Position numbers and translations under genes: made by a program | In this document: positions 1 through 6,299 of the stretch, in pieces | Position numbering within the stretch: position 1 is the stretch's first letter | Layout of the letters: each line of letters starts with the position of its first letter | Notes under the pieces: generated by a model | What the model was told of the DNA's origin: nothing | Database searches by the model: none | Seen by the model: the letters and a program-made list of their open reading frames with translations, nothing else | Source: JAHJRN01 sp043805355 | GTDB lineage: Bacteria; Patescibacteriota; Patescibacteriia; 2-12-FULL-60-25 | Length of the DNA: 8,232 bases | NCBI GenBank assembly: GCA_043805355.1 | Contig: JAZDIB010000075.1 | Location: 1 to 8,232, forward strand | Direction of reading: 5' to 3'

Positions 1-1
1 C

Positions 2-649
2 CAGGCGGACGACGACGTATTCATCCGATGGATCCGCACGACGAGCCGGCGATGGGTCGTGGGACCGCGCCTCGTCTTCGGCGATGTCGTGGGATACGCG
101 ACCGGCACGGCGCCGGGCGTCGCGTGGACCACGTCGCGCCATGTCGTGGCCGAGACGTTCCACAACGAAGGCCTCCAATCCGTGACGCTCGACGGTTCCC
201 GCGTGGACGTCGTGAAGACGCATGAGACGTATCGTCTCGACCGAACCGACGCCGCCACGACGCCCGTAAAGCTCCTGGCGCCGGAAGGGGACATCCGCTT
301 CGTCGGTGACGGATGGTTCGCCCTGCGCGAGGATGCGTTCTTCGAGCCGAAGCCCAAGCGCTTCACCGACGGGACGGAACCGACCAGGGAGGGCATCGAG
401 GCGGTCGTCACGCCGTTCATCCGCCCGCAGGACCTCGGCGACGGTTGGTACCGCGCCACGTTCCCGTACGACATCGACCCGACGATGGACACCCTCCGCT
501 TCGTCCTCTCCGCTCCCGGCATCGCCTCGCGCATGGGCGCCGTGGATATCCGGCGCGTGACCGTGACCTACCGCCGACCCGCGCTCTCATTCGAGCAGTG
601 GTGGACTGTGTTGCGCCAGGAAGCCGTGAACGCCTGGCGACGCCTCTGA
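2..649 (+). CDS. Unrecognised protein, C-terminal part (5' end outside window)
   Basis: This reading frame is open from the left edge to a TGA at 647-649, so at least 215 residues are visible. The true start is probably upstream; an internal GTG at 59 is only a fallback start. I do not recognise the family. The visible part begins with an Arg/Trp-rich stretch (RWIRTTSRRW). A mixed segment rich in aromatic and acidic residues follows (GDGWFALRED, GDGWYRATFPYDIDP). Next come alternating hydrophobic stretches that look like beta-strands (LRFVLSAPG, VDIRRVTVTYRR), and it ends in a Trp/Arg-rich tail (FEQWWTVLRQ). No clear transmembrane helix is visible. The C-terminal half could be a beta-sandwich domain of an exported or membrane protein, which is inference only. 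It is followed one base later by a small membrane protein gene, suggesting translational coupling. Frame and codon use match the neighbouring genes, so I am fairly sure it is coding. Confidence 0.7.
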   Translation, partial: QADDDVFIRWIRTTSRRWVVGPRLVFGDVVGYATGTAPGVAWTTSRHVVAETFHNEGLQSVTLDGSRVDVVKTHETYRLDRTDAATTPVKLLAPEGDIRFVGDGWFALREDAFFEPKPKRFTDGTEPTREGIEAVVTPFIRPQDLGDGWYRATFPYDIDPTMDTLRFVLSAPGIASRMGAVDIRRVTVTYRRPALSFEQWWTVLRQEAVNAWRRL

Positions 650-650
650 T

Positions 651-845
651 ATGCCCGCGACATCCTTTCTCCAACGCCTCCTCTTCCACGTGACCGCCGC
701 CGCGGACGTCTTGGCGATCCTCCTGCTCATCGGCGAAGCGTTCGCACCCGGCTCCATCCTGCCCTTCATCGACGCCGTAGATCTCCTCATCCCGCTCATC
801 GCCCTAAACGTTGCGACCGCGTTCCTGTCGGGACGACGTATATGA
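651..845 (+). CDS. Small two-helix membrane protein, unknown function
   Basis: The ATG at 651 follows the upstream stop codon with a single base between (TGA-T-ATG), and the frame ends with TGA at 843-845, giving 64 residues. No Shine-Dalgarno sequence is visible, so translation probably depends on termination of the upstream gene. The protein is very hydrophobic. One likely membrane helix covers about residues 17-31 (around ADVLAILLLIGEAF) and a second about residues 42-58 (around AVDLLIPLIALNVATAF), with a short Pro/Gly turn between. It ends in a basic tail (SGRRI), which suggests cytoplasmic termini. I do not recognise a family. The tight coupling suggests it works with, or helps to anchor, the protein encoded upstream, but this is inference. 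A non-coding explanation is less likely because the hydrophobic pattern is sustained from start to stop. Confidence 0.6.
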   Translation: MPATSFLQRLLFHVTAAADVLAILLLIGEAFAPGSILPFIDAVDLLIPLIALNVATAFLSGRRI

Positions 846-929
846 TGTTCTCCGTTTCGATCTCTCGCATGCCATTCAGAGCCATAGACCGGAAGGCGAA
901 GAATCTGGTTGTGCATATCGGAAAAACCA

Positions 930-975
930 GGTCCTTCGGCTTCGGCCGTCGGACGGCCTTCGCTCAGGATGACAG
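930..975 (-). repeat. Dispersed palindromic repeat, copy A (TGTCATCCTGAGCGAAG type)
   Basis: Read on the minus strand from 975, the sequence begins CTGTCATCCTGAGCGAAGG and ends GCCGAAGGACCT. From memory this is a common short interspersed repeat type in many bacterial genomes (spurious translations give peptides like VILSEG or HPERSEG). Its centre is a palindrome: 944-950 (GGCCGTC) pairs with 952-958 (GACGGCC). It lies between the small membrane protein gene and rfbB. A related, shorter copy in the opposite orientation lies at 3117-3149. Confidence 0.75.
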
Positions 976-1006
976 AAGCGGGGATATATGTTGAACTGGC
1001 ATTGAT

Positions 1007-2038
1007 ATGAGGATCCTGGTCACCGGAGGCGCCGGGTTCATCGGCACGAACTTCGTCTACCACACCTTGCGGGCACATCCCCGCGACGAGGTGACGGTGC
1101 TCGATGCGTTGACGTACGCGGGCAACCTCGAGAACCTCAAGCCCCTCGAGGCGAATCCTCGCTTCTCGTTCGTGAAAGGCGACATCTGCGACCGCGACGT
1201 CGTCGAGATGCTCGTGCGCGACGCCGACGCGGTCGTGCACTTCGCGGCGGAATCGCACGTGGACCGCTCCATCCAGGACCCGGCCTCGTTCGTCCGCACC
1301 AACGTCCTCGGCACGCAGACGCTCCTCGACGCCTGCCGCGCGAACGCCAACGTCCGATTCCATCACGTCTCGACCGACGAAGTGTTCGGCTCGCTCGGGC
1401 CCAAGGGTCTCTTCAACGAGCAGACCGCGTACGACCCGCGGAGCCCATACAGCGCCTCCAAGGCCGCGGCCGACCATCTCGTGCGCGCCGCGTGGCACAC
1501 GTACCGCCAGCAGGTGACCATCTCCAACTGCTCCAACAACTACGGTCCGTACTGCTTCCCGGAAAAAGTCATCCCGCTCTTCATCACGAACCTGCTCGAA
1601 GGCAAGAAGGTCCCGCTCTACGGCGACGGCATGAACGTGCGCGACTGGATCCACGTGGAGGACCACTGCCGCGGCATCGACCTCGCGCTGCGCAACGGCA
1701 CGCCCGGCGAGACGTACTGCTTCGGCGGACGCAACGAACGGAGCAACGCCGAGCTGACCGAGATCATCCTGTTCGAGATGGGCTTCGGCAAGGAGATGAT
1801 CCAGCCCGTGACGGACCGCCCGGGCCAGGACCGGCGCTACGCCATCGACAACGCCAAGGCCGAACGCACGCTCGGCTGGCATCCGGAGGTCCCGTTCATC
1901 GTCGGTATCCGGAAGACCATCGCCTGGTACGTCGCGAACCGCGCCTGGTGGGAGCGCATCAAGAACGGCGCATACCGCGACTACTACGAGAAGCAATACG
2001 GTGCCGATGGCGTGACCCGTAACGTCGAAACCGCATGA
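1007..2038 (+). CDS. rfbB: dTDP-glucose 4,6-dehydratase
   Basis: This NAD-dependent short-chain dehydrogenase-type enzyme converts dTDP-glucose to dTDP-4-keto-6-deoxyglucose, the second step of dTDP-L-rhamnose and other deoxysugar pathways; it is cytoplasmic. The 343-residue length is normal for the family. Visible motifs in order: the Rossmann loop GGAGFIG (7-13), the cofactor-binding Asp33 (VLDALTYAGN), HFAAESHVDRS (78-88), the catalytic TDE triplet (Thr123, Asp124, Glu125), YSASK with Tyr148 and Lys152, NNYGPYCFPEKVIP (177-190), YGDGMNVRDWIHVEDHC (205-221) and RPGQDRRYAID (271-281). The start at 1007 places the Rossmann loop at the usual distance from the N-terminus. No Shine-Dalgarno sequence precedes it; a weak -10-like TATATG is at 985-990, and a five-codon frame (988-1005) ends one base before the ATG. 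Its stop overlaps the start of the next gene (ATGA). Confidence 0.97.
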   Translation: MRILVTGGAGFIGTNFVYHTLRAHPRDEVTVLDALTYAGNLENLKPLEANPRFSFVKGDICDRDVVEMLVRDADAVVHFAAESHVDRSIQDPASFVRTNVLGTQTLLDACRANANVRFHHVSTDEVFGSLGPKGLFNEQTAYDPRSPYSASKAAADHLVRAAWHTYRQQVTISNCSNNYGPYCFPEKVIPLFITNLLEGKKVPLYGDGMNVRDWIHVEDHCRGIDLALRNGTPGETYCFGGRNERSNAELTEIILFEMGFGKEMIQPVTDRPGQDRRYAIDNAKAERTLGWHPEVPFIVGIRKTIAWYVANRAWWERIKNGAYRDYYEKQYGADGVTRNVETA

Positions 2039-3111
2039 AAGCCCTCGTGACGGCCGGTGGACACGCGACGCGGATGCGTCCCATCACCCACACCATCAAC
2101 AAACACCTCATTCCGCTCGCGAACAAGCCGATGCTCGCGCATGCCATCGGCAAGATCGTGGACGCCGGCATCACGGACATCATCGTGAACGTGAACCCGG
2201 GCGAGACCGACATCCAGAAGGTCATCGGCGACGGGTCGGCATGGGGCGCGTCCATCACGTATGTCGAACAGGTCGGCGGACCGAAGGGGCTCGCGCATAT
2301 CGTCCGCAACGCGCGGCCGTACCTCGGCGAGGAACCGTTCCTCTTCTTCCTCGGCGACAACATCATCCTCGGCTCCATCCGCGAGTTCGTCCATGCGTTC
2401 GAGACGGACGGCCTCGACTGCATGCTCGCGCTCGCCCGCGTGAAGGACCCGCAGCGCTTCGGCGTACCGGTCATCGAGGGCGATCGCATCGTCCGCGTCG
2501 TCGAGAAACCCGAGACGCCGGAGAGCGACTTCGCGGTCACGGGCATCTACGTGTATTCGCCACGCATCTTCGACGCGGTCGAGGCCATTCCGGCGTCGGC
2601 GCGTGGGGAATTCGAGATCTCGGACGCGCACACGTGGCTCATCGAGCATGGCGCGAAGGTCGGTTGGCGCGAGATCACGGGCTGGTGGAAAGATACGGGC
2701 AAGCCCCAGGACCTGCTGGAAGGCAACGCGCTCATCCTGAACGAGATCCTGCCGGAAGATGCGAGCATCGAAGGAGACGTGGACGCGAGCGCGCGCATCC
2801 AGGGACGCGTGGCCATCGGAAAGGGGAGCATCGTCGGTCCGGATTGCCTCATCCGCGGACCGGTCACCATCGGCGCAAACTGTTCCATCACGGACGCGTT
2901 CATCGGACCACACACCTCCATCGGCGACGGCGCGACCGTCGCGCAGACCGAGATCGAGCATTCCATCGTCCTCGACGGCGCGCAGATCCGCTGCGGCTGT
3001 CGCATCGTGGACTCCATCATCGGAAGAAACGCGAACGTCACCCCCGCGGACGAGACGTTGCCCAAAGGCCACCGCCTCATCGTCGGCGACCAATCCGTCG
3101 TCGAGCTATAA
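2035..3111 (+). CDS. rfbA: Glucose-1-phosphate thymidylyltransferase, long form with beta-helix domain
   Basis: This nucleotidyltransferase joins glucose-1-phosphate and dTTP to give dTDP-glucose, the substrate of the preceding gene's product. The N-terminal catalytic domain (about 1-235) shows TAGGHATRMRP (6-16), Lys23 in NKHLIP, the metal-binding Asp108 in LGDN, VEKPE (156-160), GEFEISD (191-197) and Asp220 in WWKDTGKP. The C-terminal part (about 240-355) consists of hexapeptide-like repeats (VAIGKGSIVG, VTIGANCSI, TSIGDGATV), that is, a left-handed beta-helix. At 358 residues it is the long form, longer than the roughly 290-residue RmlA of enteric bacteria. The second glycine of the usual GxGTR signature is alanine (Ala11). 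The ATG overlaps the rfbB stop by four bases, so the two genes are coupled. A sugar-nucleotide synthase of other base or sugar specificity is possible, but the rfbB pairing favours dTDP-glucose. Confidence 0.9.
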   Translation: MKALVTAGGHATRMRPITHTINKHLIPLANKPMLAHAIGKIVDAGITDIIVNVNPGETDIQKVIGDGSAWGASITYVEQVGGPKGLAHIVRNARPYLGEEPFLFFLGDNIILGSIREFVHAFETDGLDCMLALARVKDPQRFGVPVIEGDRIVRVVEKPETPESDFAVTGIYVYSPRIFDAVEAIPASARGEFEISDAHTWLIEHGAKVGWREITGWWKDTGKPQDLLEGNALILNEILPEDASIEGDVDASARIQGRVAIGKGSIVGPDCLIRGPVTIGANCSITDAFIGPHTSIGDGATVAQTEIEHSIVLDGAQIRCGCRIVDSIIGRNANVTPADETLPKGHRLIVGDQSVVEL

Positions 3112-3116
3112 ATACA

Positions 3117-3149
3117 CTGTCGTCCTTGAGGGAGGCACGACCGAAGGAC
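3117..3149 (+). repeat. Dispersed repeat, copy B (diverged, opposite orientation)
   Basis: The sequence CTGTCGTCCTTGAGGGAGG followed by CCGAAGGACCT matches the ends of the repeat at 930-975 read on the other strand, but lacks about a dozen central bases. The last 11 bases (CCGAAGGACCT) are identical in the two copies. It begins only five bases after the rfbA stop codon, between two convergent genes. Confidence 0.6.
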
Positions 3150-3165
3150 CTTCCAAAGGACGACA
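3118..3165. terminator. Probable bidirectional terminator between convergent genes
   Basis: A perfect 10-bp inverted repeat (TGTCGTCCTT at 3118-3127, AAGGACGACA at 3156-3165) encloses 28 bases. On the plus strand it is followed by TTCTTTATT, a modest U-rich tail. On the minus strand it is followed by GTGTATTTATAG, less U-rich. It fills the 58-base gap between the rfbA stop and the stop of the minus-strand PEGA gene, the expected place for a shared terminator. The left arm is part of repeat copy B. Confidence 0.6.
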
Positions 3166-3169
3166 TTCT

Positions 3170-4474
3170 TTATTCGATCGCGATCCTCCAGAGCCCTGAC
3201 TGCCCGTCCTTCTCGCCTGCGACGAGCATGTCTTTTCCGACGAGCGCGACGTCGCGGACCGCGGTGAACGTCGTGAGAAGCGTCCGGATGCGGCCGTCGC
3301 GCGTGTCGAGGTTCAGGATGGACGTTTCGGTGCCGTTCGCGAACGCGACGTCGCGCCCGTCGACATGCCATACGGCATCCACGATGTCCTTGCTTTCGCG
3401 CAGCAGGAGCTCCGCGTCCTTCCCCTCGTCCCATCGCCAGATTTCCCCGCCGGAGACGAGGAGGTACGACGTGGAGTTCTTTTCCGTGTACGGACGGAGC
3501 GCGTCGCCCGAGGCACGCACGGTGTCGGGCGTATCGCTCTCCATCCCGACGCTTAGCCATGACGCGCCGTCGCGCAGGATGAGGCGCCCATCAGAGATCA
3601 TGACCATCGTCCAATTCCCGGACGGCAGGATGAAGCCGCGCATGGGGTCGTTGTCCCGGAACAGGACGACGGCATCCGTGTTCGTCGCCGTGCGGAGCGT
3701 GAGGTCATCGAACGTGTCCACGACGCGGAACGCGAAGGGCGCGCGGGAGATGCTCCCGTCGTCGGACTGGATGGAGACGATGCTCGTCCCGTCGTTCCCC
3801 TCGAGCACGGACCCGTTCCAGCGGTAGACCGCGGACGGCAGGACGACCGGGCCGAGGTCCGTGCGCACGTTGACGAGCCATGCCGCCTTCGTGCCGTCCG
3901 TTTCCGTCTCGACGATGAACGCGCGGGAATCCGAGGACCACGTGACGCGCGGATGCGCCGGCAGGCCCCGGTCGAGCTCGAACGAACCGGTCGTGGTCAG
4001 GTCGGCGGAACGGACGTCGATGCGCGTCGAGGAAGCCCCTGACGCGACGAGGACGGCGATGGACCGGCCGTTCGGCGACGGTTCGACGGCGAGGAACATC
4101 CCGTCTTCGGCCTTCACCGGCGCGCTGTCCTTCCAGAGTCGGACATCGTTCGCGAAGGTGACGCGTTCCGGAAACACATCGAGGCGTTTTTCCCATGGCC
4201 GGTAGCCGTCGAGCTCGTACCGTACCTGATAGGTCCCGGGCGAGACGTTCTGGATGGTGCGCGGCGTCACGTCGCCCGTGTCGTTCCCGTTCATGAAAAT
4301 CTTGGCGCCGACCGGCTGGGTGTCGAAGATCATGGTCCCGTTGCGCTCGATCTGCTCCTTCAGCGGATTCCAGCGGTACCCGGCGGTGTAGAACACGACC
4401 ACAGGCGCGCAGGCGACGAACGTGATGGCGAAAATCCACGGCAGGATGCGACGGTGGAACGGAGGGGGATACAT
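3170..4474 (-). CDS. Membrane-anchored PEGA-domain protein with C-terminal beta-propeller-like region
   Basis: This 434-residue protein has an N-terminal membrane anchor (about 10-31, ILPWIFAITFVACAPVVVFY) without a clear lipobox, so it is probably held in the membrane with the rest outside. The motif AGYRWN (31-36) follows. A PEGA domain covers about 48-112 (TQPVGAKIFMNG, TPRTIQNVSPGTY, ELDGYRPW); PEGA domains are small beta-sandwiches of surface proteins. From about 120 to the end there are repeated beta-strand and turn units (PSPNGRSIAVL, VTWSSDSRAFIV, AVWHVDGRDVAF, SGLWRIAIE) typical of a TolB/WD40-like propeller. The architecture resembles a family common in Patescibacteria, from memory. 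The role is unknown; binding of cell-wall or surface polymers is plausible. The ATG at 4474 is seven bases from a good -10 box with no Shine-Dalgarno sequence. It is convergent with rfbA and divergent from the peptidase gene. Confidence 0.88.
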   Translation of the reverse strand: MYPPPFHRRILPWIFAITFVACAPVVVFYTAGYRWNPLKEQIERNGTMIFDTQPVGAKIFMNGNDTGDVTPRTIQNVSPGTYQVRYELDGYRPWEKRLDVFPERVTFANDVRLWKDSAPVKAEDGMFLAVEPSPNGRSIAVLVASGASSTRIDVRSADLTTTGSFELDRGLPAHPRVTWSSDSRAFIVETETDGTKAAWLVNVRTDLGPVVLPSAVYRWNGSVLEGNDGTSIVSIQSDDGSISRAPFAFRVVDTFDDLTLRTATNTDAVVLFRDNDPMRGFILPSGNWTMVMISDGRLILRDGASWLSVGMESDTPDTVRASGDALRPYTEKNSTSYLLVSGGEIWRWDEGKDAELLLRESKDIVDAVWHVDGRDVAFANGTETSILNLDTRDGRIRTLLTTFTAVRDVALVGKDMLVAGEKDGQSGLWRIAIE

Positions 4475-4481
4475 GGGAGCA

Positions 4482-4511
4482 AGGATAACGCGCCCGCAGA
4501 CGCATTGACAA
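4482..4511 (-). promoter_or_regulatory. Promoter of the PEGA gene, probably leaderless
   Basis: On the minus strand, TTGTCA (4511-4506, five of six matches to the -35 consensus) is followed after 18 bases by TATCCT (4487-4482, four of six to the -10 consensus). Normal spacing puts transcription start at 4475 or 4474, on or one base before the A of the ATG. Confidence 0.5.
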
Positions 4512-4521
4512 TGGATTTCGC

Positions 4522-4550
4522 TTGACTGTGGGTATTTTCCCGGATACCCT
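4522..4550 (+). promoter_or_regulatory. Candidate promoter of the S41 peptidase gene, probably leaderless
   Basis: TTGACT (4522-4527) is followed after 17 bases by TACCCT (4545-4550), nine bases before the ATG at 4560. Expected transcription start is near A4557, leaving about three untranslated bases. A perfect TTGACA is also present at 4505-4510, but no good -10 lies 16-18 bases after it; TATTTT (4533-4538) is 22 bases away. The exact elements are therefore uncertain. Confidence 0.4.
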
Positions 4551-4559
4551 CAACCAAGT

Positions 4560-5822
4560 ATGGAGTCCTTGCAGGGCCCGGAACGGACCACGAGATTCTG
4601 GCTTGTCGTGACGGCTGTCGTCGCCATCGTGTCGTTCGGCGTCGGCATACGCATCGCGCCCACGCAGGCCGATGTCGAGGCAGGGACGGGTTCGACGGTC
4701 CAGGTGCGGGGCATCGGCAGTGGCGCGCCGTCCACGATCTCGGAGACCATCGACTTCGAGCAGTTCTGGACATTGTGGGATCTCCTGAAGACGAAGTACT
4801 ACAAGCAGCCGCTCGACGAGCAGGCCATGCTCTACGGCGCGATGCAGGGGCTGACCGCATCGACGGGCGATCCGTACACCACGTTCTTCGAGCCGGCCGT
4901 GGCCGAGGAATTCACGAAGTCGCTCGAAGGGAAGTTCGAAGGCATCGGTGCCGAGATCGGCATCCGCGACAATCAGCTGCGCGTCATCGCCCCGCTTCCG
5001 GAGACGCCGGCGGCGAAGGCAGGCCTCCTGCCGGGCGACGCCATCTACCTCGTCGACGCGACCTCGACGGAAGGCATGTCCGTGGAGGAGGCGGTCTCCA
5101 TCATCCGCGGGCCCAAGGGATCGACCGTGACGCTCACCATCGGCCGGGGCGAGACGACGAAGGAGATTCCCATCATCCGCGACGAGATCGTCGTGAAGAG
5201 CGTCAGCGTCGAGATGCTGAAAGGAACGGACATCGCTGTCATCCGCATCAACCACTTCAACACCGACACGACATCGGAATTCTCCAAGGCCGTGGACGAG
5301 GCCATCGATACAGGCGCGACCGGCATCATCCTCGACATGCGCAGCAACCCGGGCGGATTCCTGGACCGCGCCACGGACGTGGCAGGGGAATGGGTCGGGG
5401 ACCGGCCCGTCGTGGCCGAGCGTCGTCAAGGCGTCATCGTGGACACGTACCATGGCTCGGGGTCGGCCCGGCTCCAGGGGATTCCCACGGTCGTGCTCGT
5501 GGACGGAGGGTCCGCCTCCGCGTCCGAGATCGTCGCCGGCGCGCTGCAGGACTATGGCGTCGCGACCATCGTCGGCACGCAGACGTTCGGAAAGGGCTCG
5601 GTCCAGGACTACACCGAGCTCGAGAATGGGACTGCCGTGAAGATCACCATCGCGGAATGGCTGACGCCGAAGGGCCGCTCCATCAACGAGATCGGCATCA
5701 CCCCGGACATCATCGTCGAACGAACCGAAGAAGACTTCAATGCCCAACGAGACCCCCAACAAGACAAAGCCGTCGAGCTCCTCACGTCGGGGAAAGCGAC
5801 GCCGGAAGCCCGCGCTCAATAG
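4560..5822 (+). CDS. ctpA: S41-family C-terminal processing peptidase (CtpA/Prc-like)
   Basis: This membrane-anchored serine peptidase cleaves extracytoplasmic proteins at or near their C-termini. The 420 residues contain an N-terminal membrane anchor (about 13-31), a linker, an N-terminal helical region (about 63-116, with LTASTGDPYTTFF), a PDZ domain (about 117-205, with GIGAEIG and AAKAGLLPGDAI) and the S41 catalytic domain. Catalytic residues, placed by the spacing known in E. coli Prc and B. subtilis CtpB (25 and 29 residues), are Ser320 in GGSASASEI, Lys345 in TFGKGSVQ and Gln349. LDMRSNPGGFLD (258-269) and NEIGITPDIIVE (376-387) are also typical. The tail DPQQDKAVELL (398-408) matches the family's usual C-terminal motif, so the frame is real to its stop. 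It is the first gene of a cluster with the Nudix and pyrG genes. No Shine-Dalgarno sequence is present. The symbol is a family label; exact orthology was not tested. Confidence 0.95.
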   Translation: MESLQGPERTTRFWLVVTAVVAIVSFGVGIRIAPTQADVEAGTGSTVQVRGIGSGAPSTISETIDFEQFWTLWDLLKTKYYKQPLDEQAMLYGAMQGLTASTGDPYTTFFEPAVAEEFTKSLEGKFEGIGAEIGIRDNQLRVIAPLPETPAAKAGLLPGDAIYLVDATSTEGMSVEEAVSIIRGPKGSTVTLTIGRGETTKEIPIIRDEIVVKSVSVEMLKGTDIAVIRINHFNTDTTSEFSKAVDEAIDTGATGIILDMRSNPGGFLDRATDVAGEWVGDRPVVAERRQGVIVDTYHGSGSARLQGIPTVVLVDGGSASASEIVAGALQDYGVATIVGTQTFGKGSVQDYTELENGTAVKITIAEWLTPKGRSINEIGITPDIIVERTEEDFNAQRDPQQDKAVELLTSGKATPEARAQ

Positions 5823-6288
5823 GCGACGGCCGCATCGGCGCGAGCTTTCCGCCGGGGGCATCATTTATCGTATCCGCAAGGGCAACGTGGAATTTTTTTT
5901 CATCAAGGACCCGTTCGGCAAATGGACGTTCCCCAAAGGCCACCAAGAGCTCGGCGAGACGCTGGCAGAGACGGCCATCCGCGAGATCCGCGAGGAGACG
6001 GGACTGACCGGACTCCGCTATGTCGCCCCGCTCGGGCGGACGAGCTTCCGATTCCGCCGCGGCAAGACCGTCATCGACAAGTCCGTCCACCTCTTCCTCT
6101 TCGAGGCGGCGCCGGACGCAAAGGAGAACCTGCCGGGCGAGGAGGGTATTCTCGAGGCCCGCTGGTTCCATGTGACCGAAGCCAGCACCGTTTCTGGCTA
6201 CCGGAACCTCGACGTCATCCTGAAGAAGGCGCTTGAATTGACAGGGTCGGCAGGCGCGACGAGTGTGCTCGGCCCGGGTCTGCTATAA
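5740..6288 (+). CDS. Nudix hydrolase, Ap4A-hydrolase-like, with Arg-rich N-terminal tail
   Basis: Nudix enzymes hydrolyse nucleoside diphosphates linked to another group, using divalent metal. A perfect Nudix box (GX5EX7REUXEEXGU) spans residues 67-89 (GHQELGE, then REIREETGL). The flanking pattern (ELSAGGIIYR at 35-44, WTFPKGHQE at 62-70, ARWFHVTEA at 140-148) resembles bacterial diadenosine tetraphosphate hydrolases such as that of Aquifex, so dinucleoside polyphosphate cleavage is the best guess. Substrate cannot be settled from sequence. The domain starts near residue 35; before it lies a basic tail with 12 Arg/Lys in residues 16-34. The ATG at 5740 is the only ATG, GTG or TTG ahead of the domain in this frame, so the gene overlaps the peptidase gene by 83 bases in another frame. 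A purine-rich GAAGAAG lies a few bases before the ATG. The stop TAA is inside the pyrG -10 box. Length is 182 residues. Confidence 0.92.
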   Translation: MPNETPNKTKPSSSSRRGKRRRKPALNRRRPHRRELSAGGIIYRIRKGNVEFFFIKDPFGKWTFPKGHQELGETLAETAIREIREETGLTGLRYVAPLGRTSFRFRRGKTVIDKSVHLFLFEAAPDAKENLPGEEGILEARWFHVTEASTVSGYRNLDVILKKALELTGSAGATSVLGPGLL

Positions 6289-6289
6289 T
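6281..6289 (+). promoter_or_regulatory. pyrG promoter: consensus extended -10 box
   Basis: TGCTATAAT (6281-6289) is a perfect extended -10 (TGnTATAAT) in GC-rich surroundings, 10 bases before the pyrG ATG. No convincing -35 lies 16-18 bases upstream, which an extended -10 can tolerate. Standard spacing places +1 near C6296, inside CCC (6295-6297); A6298 is an alternative start. Either gives a leader of two to four bases. The TAA of TATAAT is also the Nudix stop codon. Confidence 0.65.
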
Positions 6290-6299
6290 CAAGTCCCAT

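Noticed and set aside
587..1996. Long minus-strand open frame (469 codons)
   Set aside because: It runs antisense through rfbB, is rich in Val/Arg/Asp as expected from the complement of GC-rich coding DNA, and has no recognisable motif.
2035..3111. Alternative identity as a mannose-1-phosphate guanylyltransferase or GlmU
   Set aside because: It has nucleotidyltransferase plus beta-helix architecture, but the NKHLIP, LGDN and WWKDTGKP motifs and the coupling to rfbB fit the long-form thymidylyltransferase better.
4322..4474. Lipoprotein signal in the PEGA protein (FVAC)
   Set aside because: Position -3 is Phe and the context is not a proper lipobox; a simple N-terminal membrane anchor explains it better.
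3705..5864. Very long minus-strand open frame (719 codons)
   Set aside because: It crosses the divergent promoter region and lies antisense to the S41 peptidase, whose catalytic motifs are clear; its composition is typical of a shadow frame.
6238..6243. Perfect TTGACA upstream of pyrG
   Set aside because: It lies 40 bases before TATAAT, too far for a -35/-10 pair, and encodes Leu-Thr in the Nudix gene.
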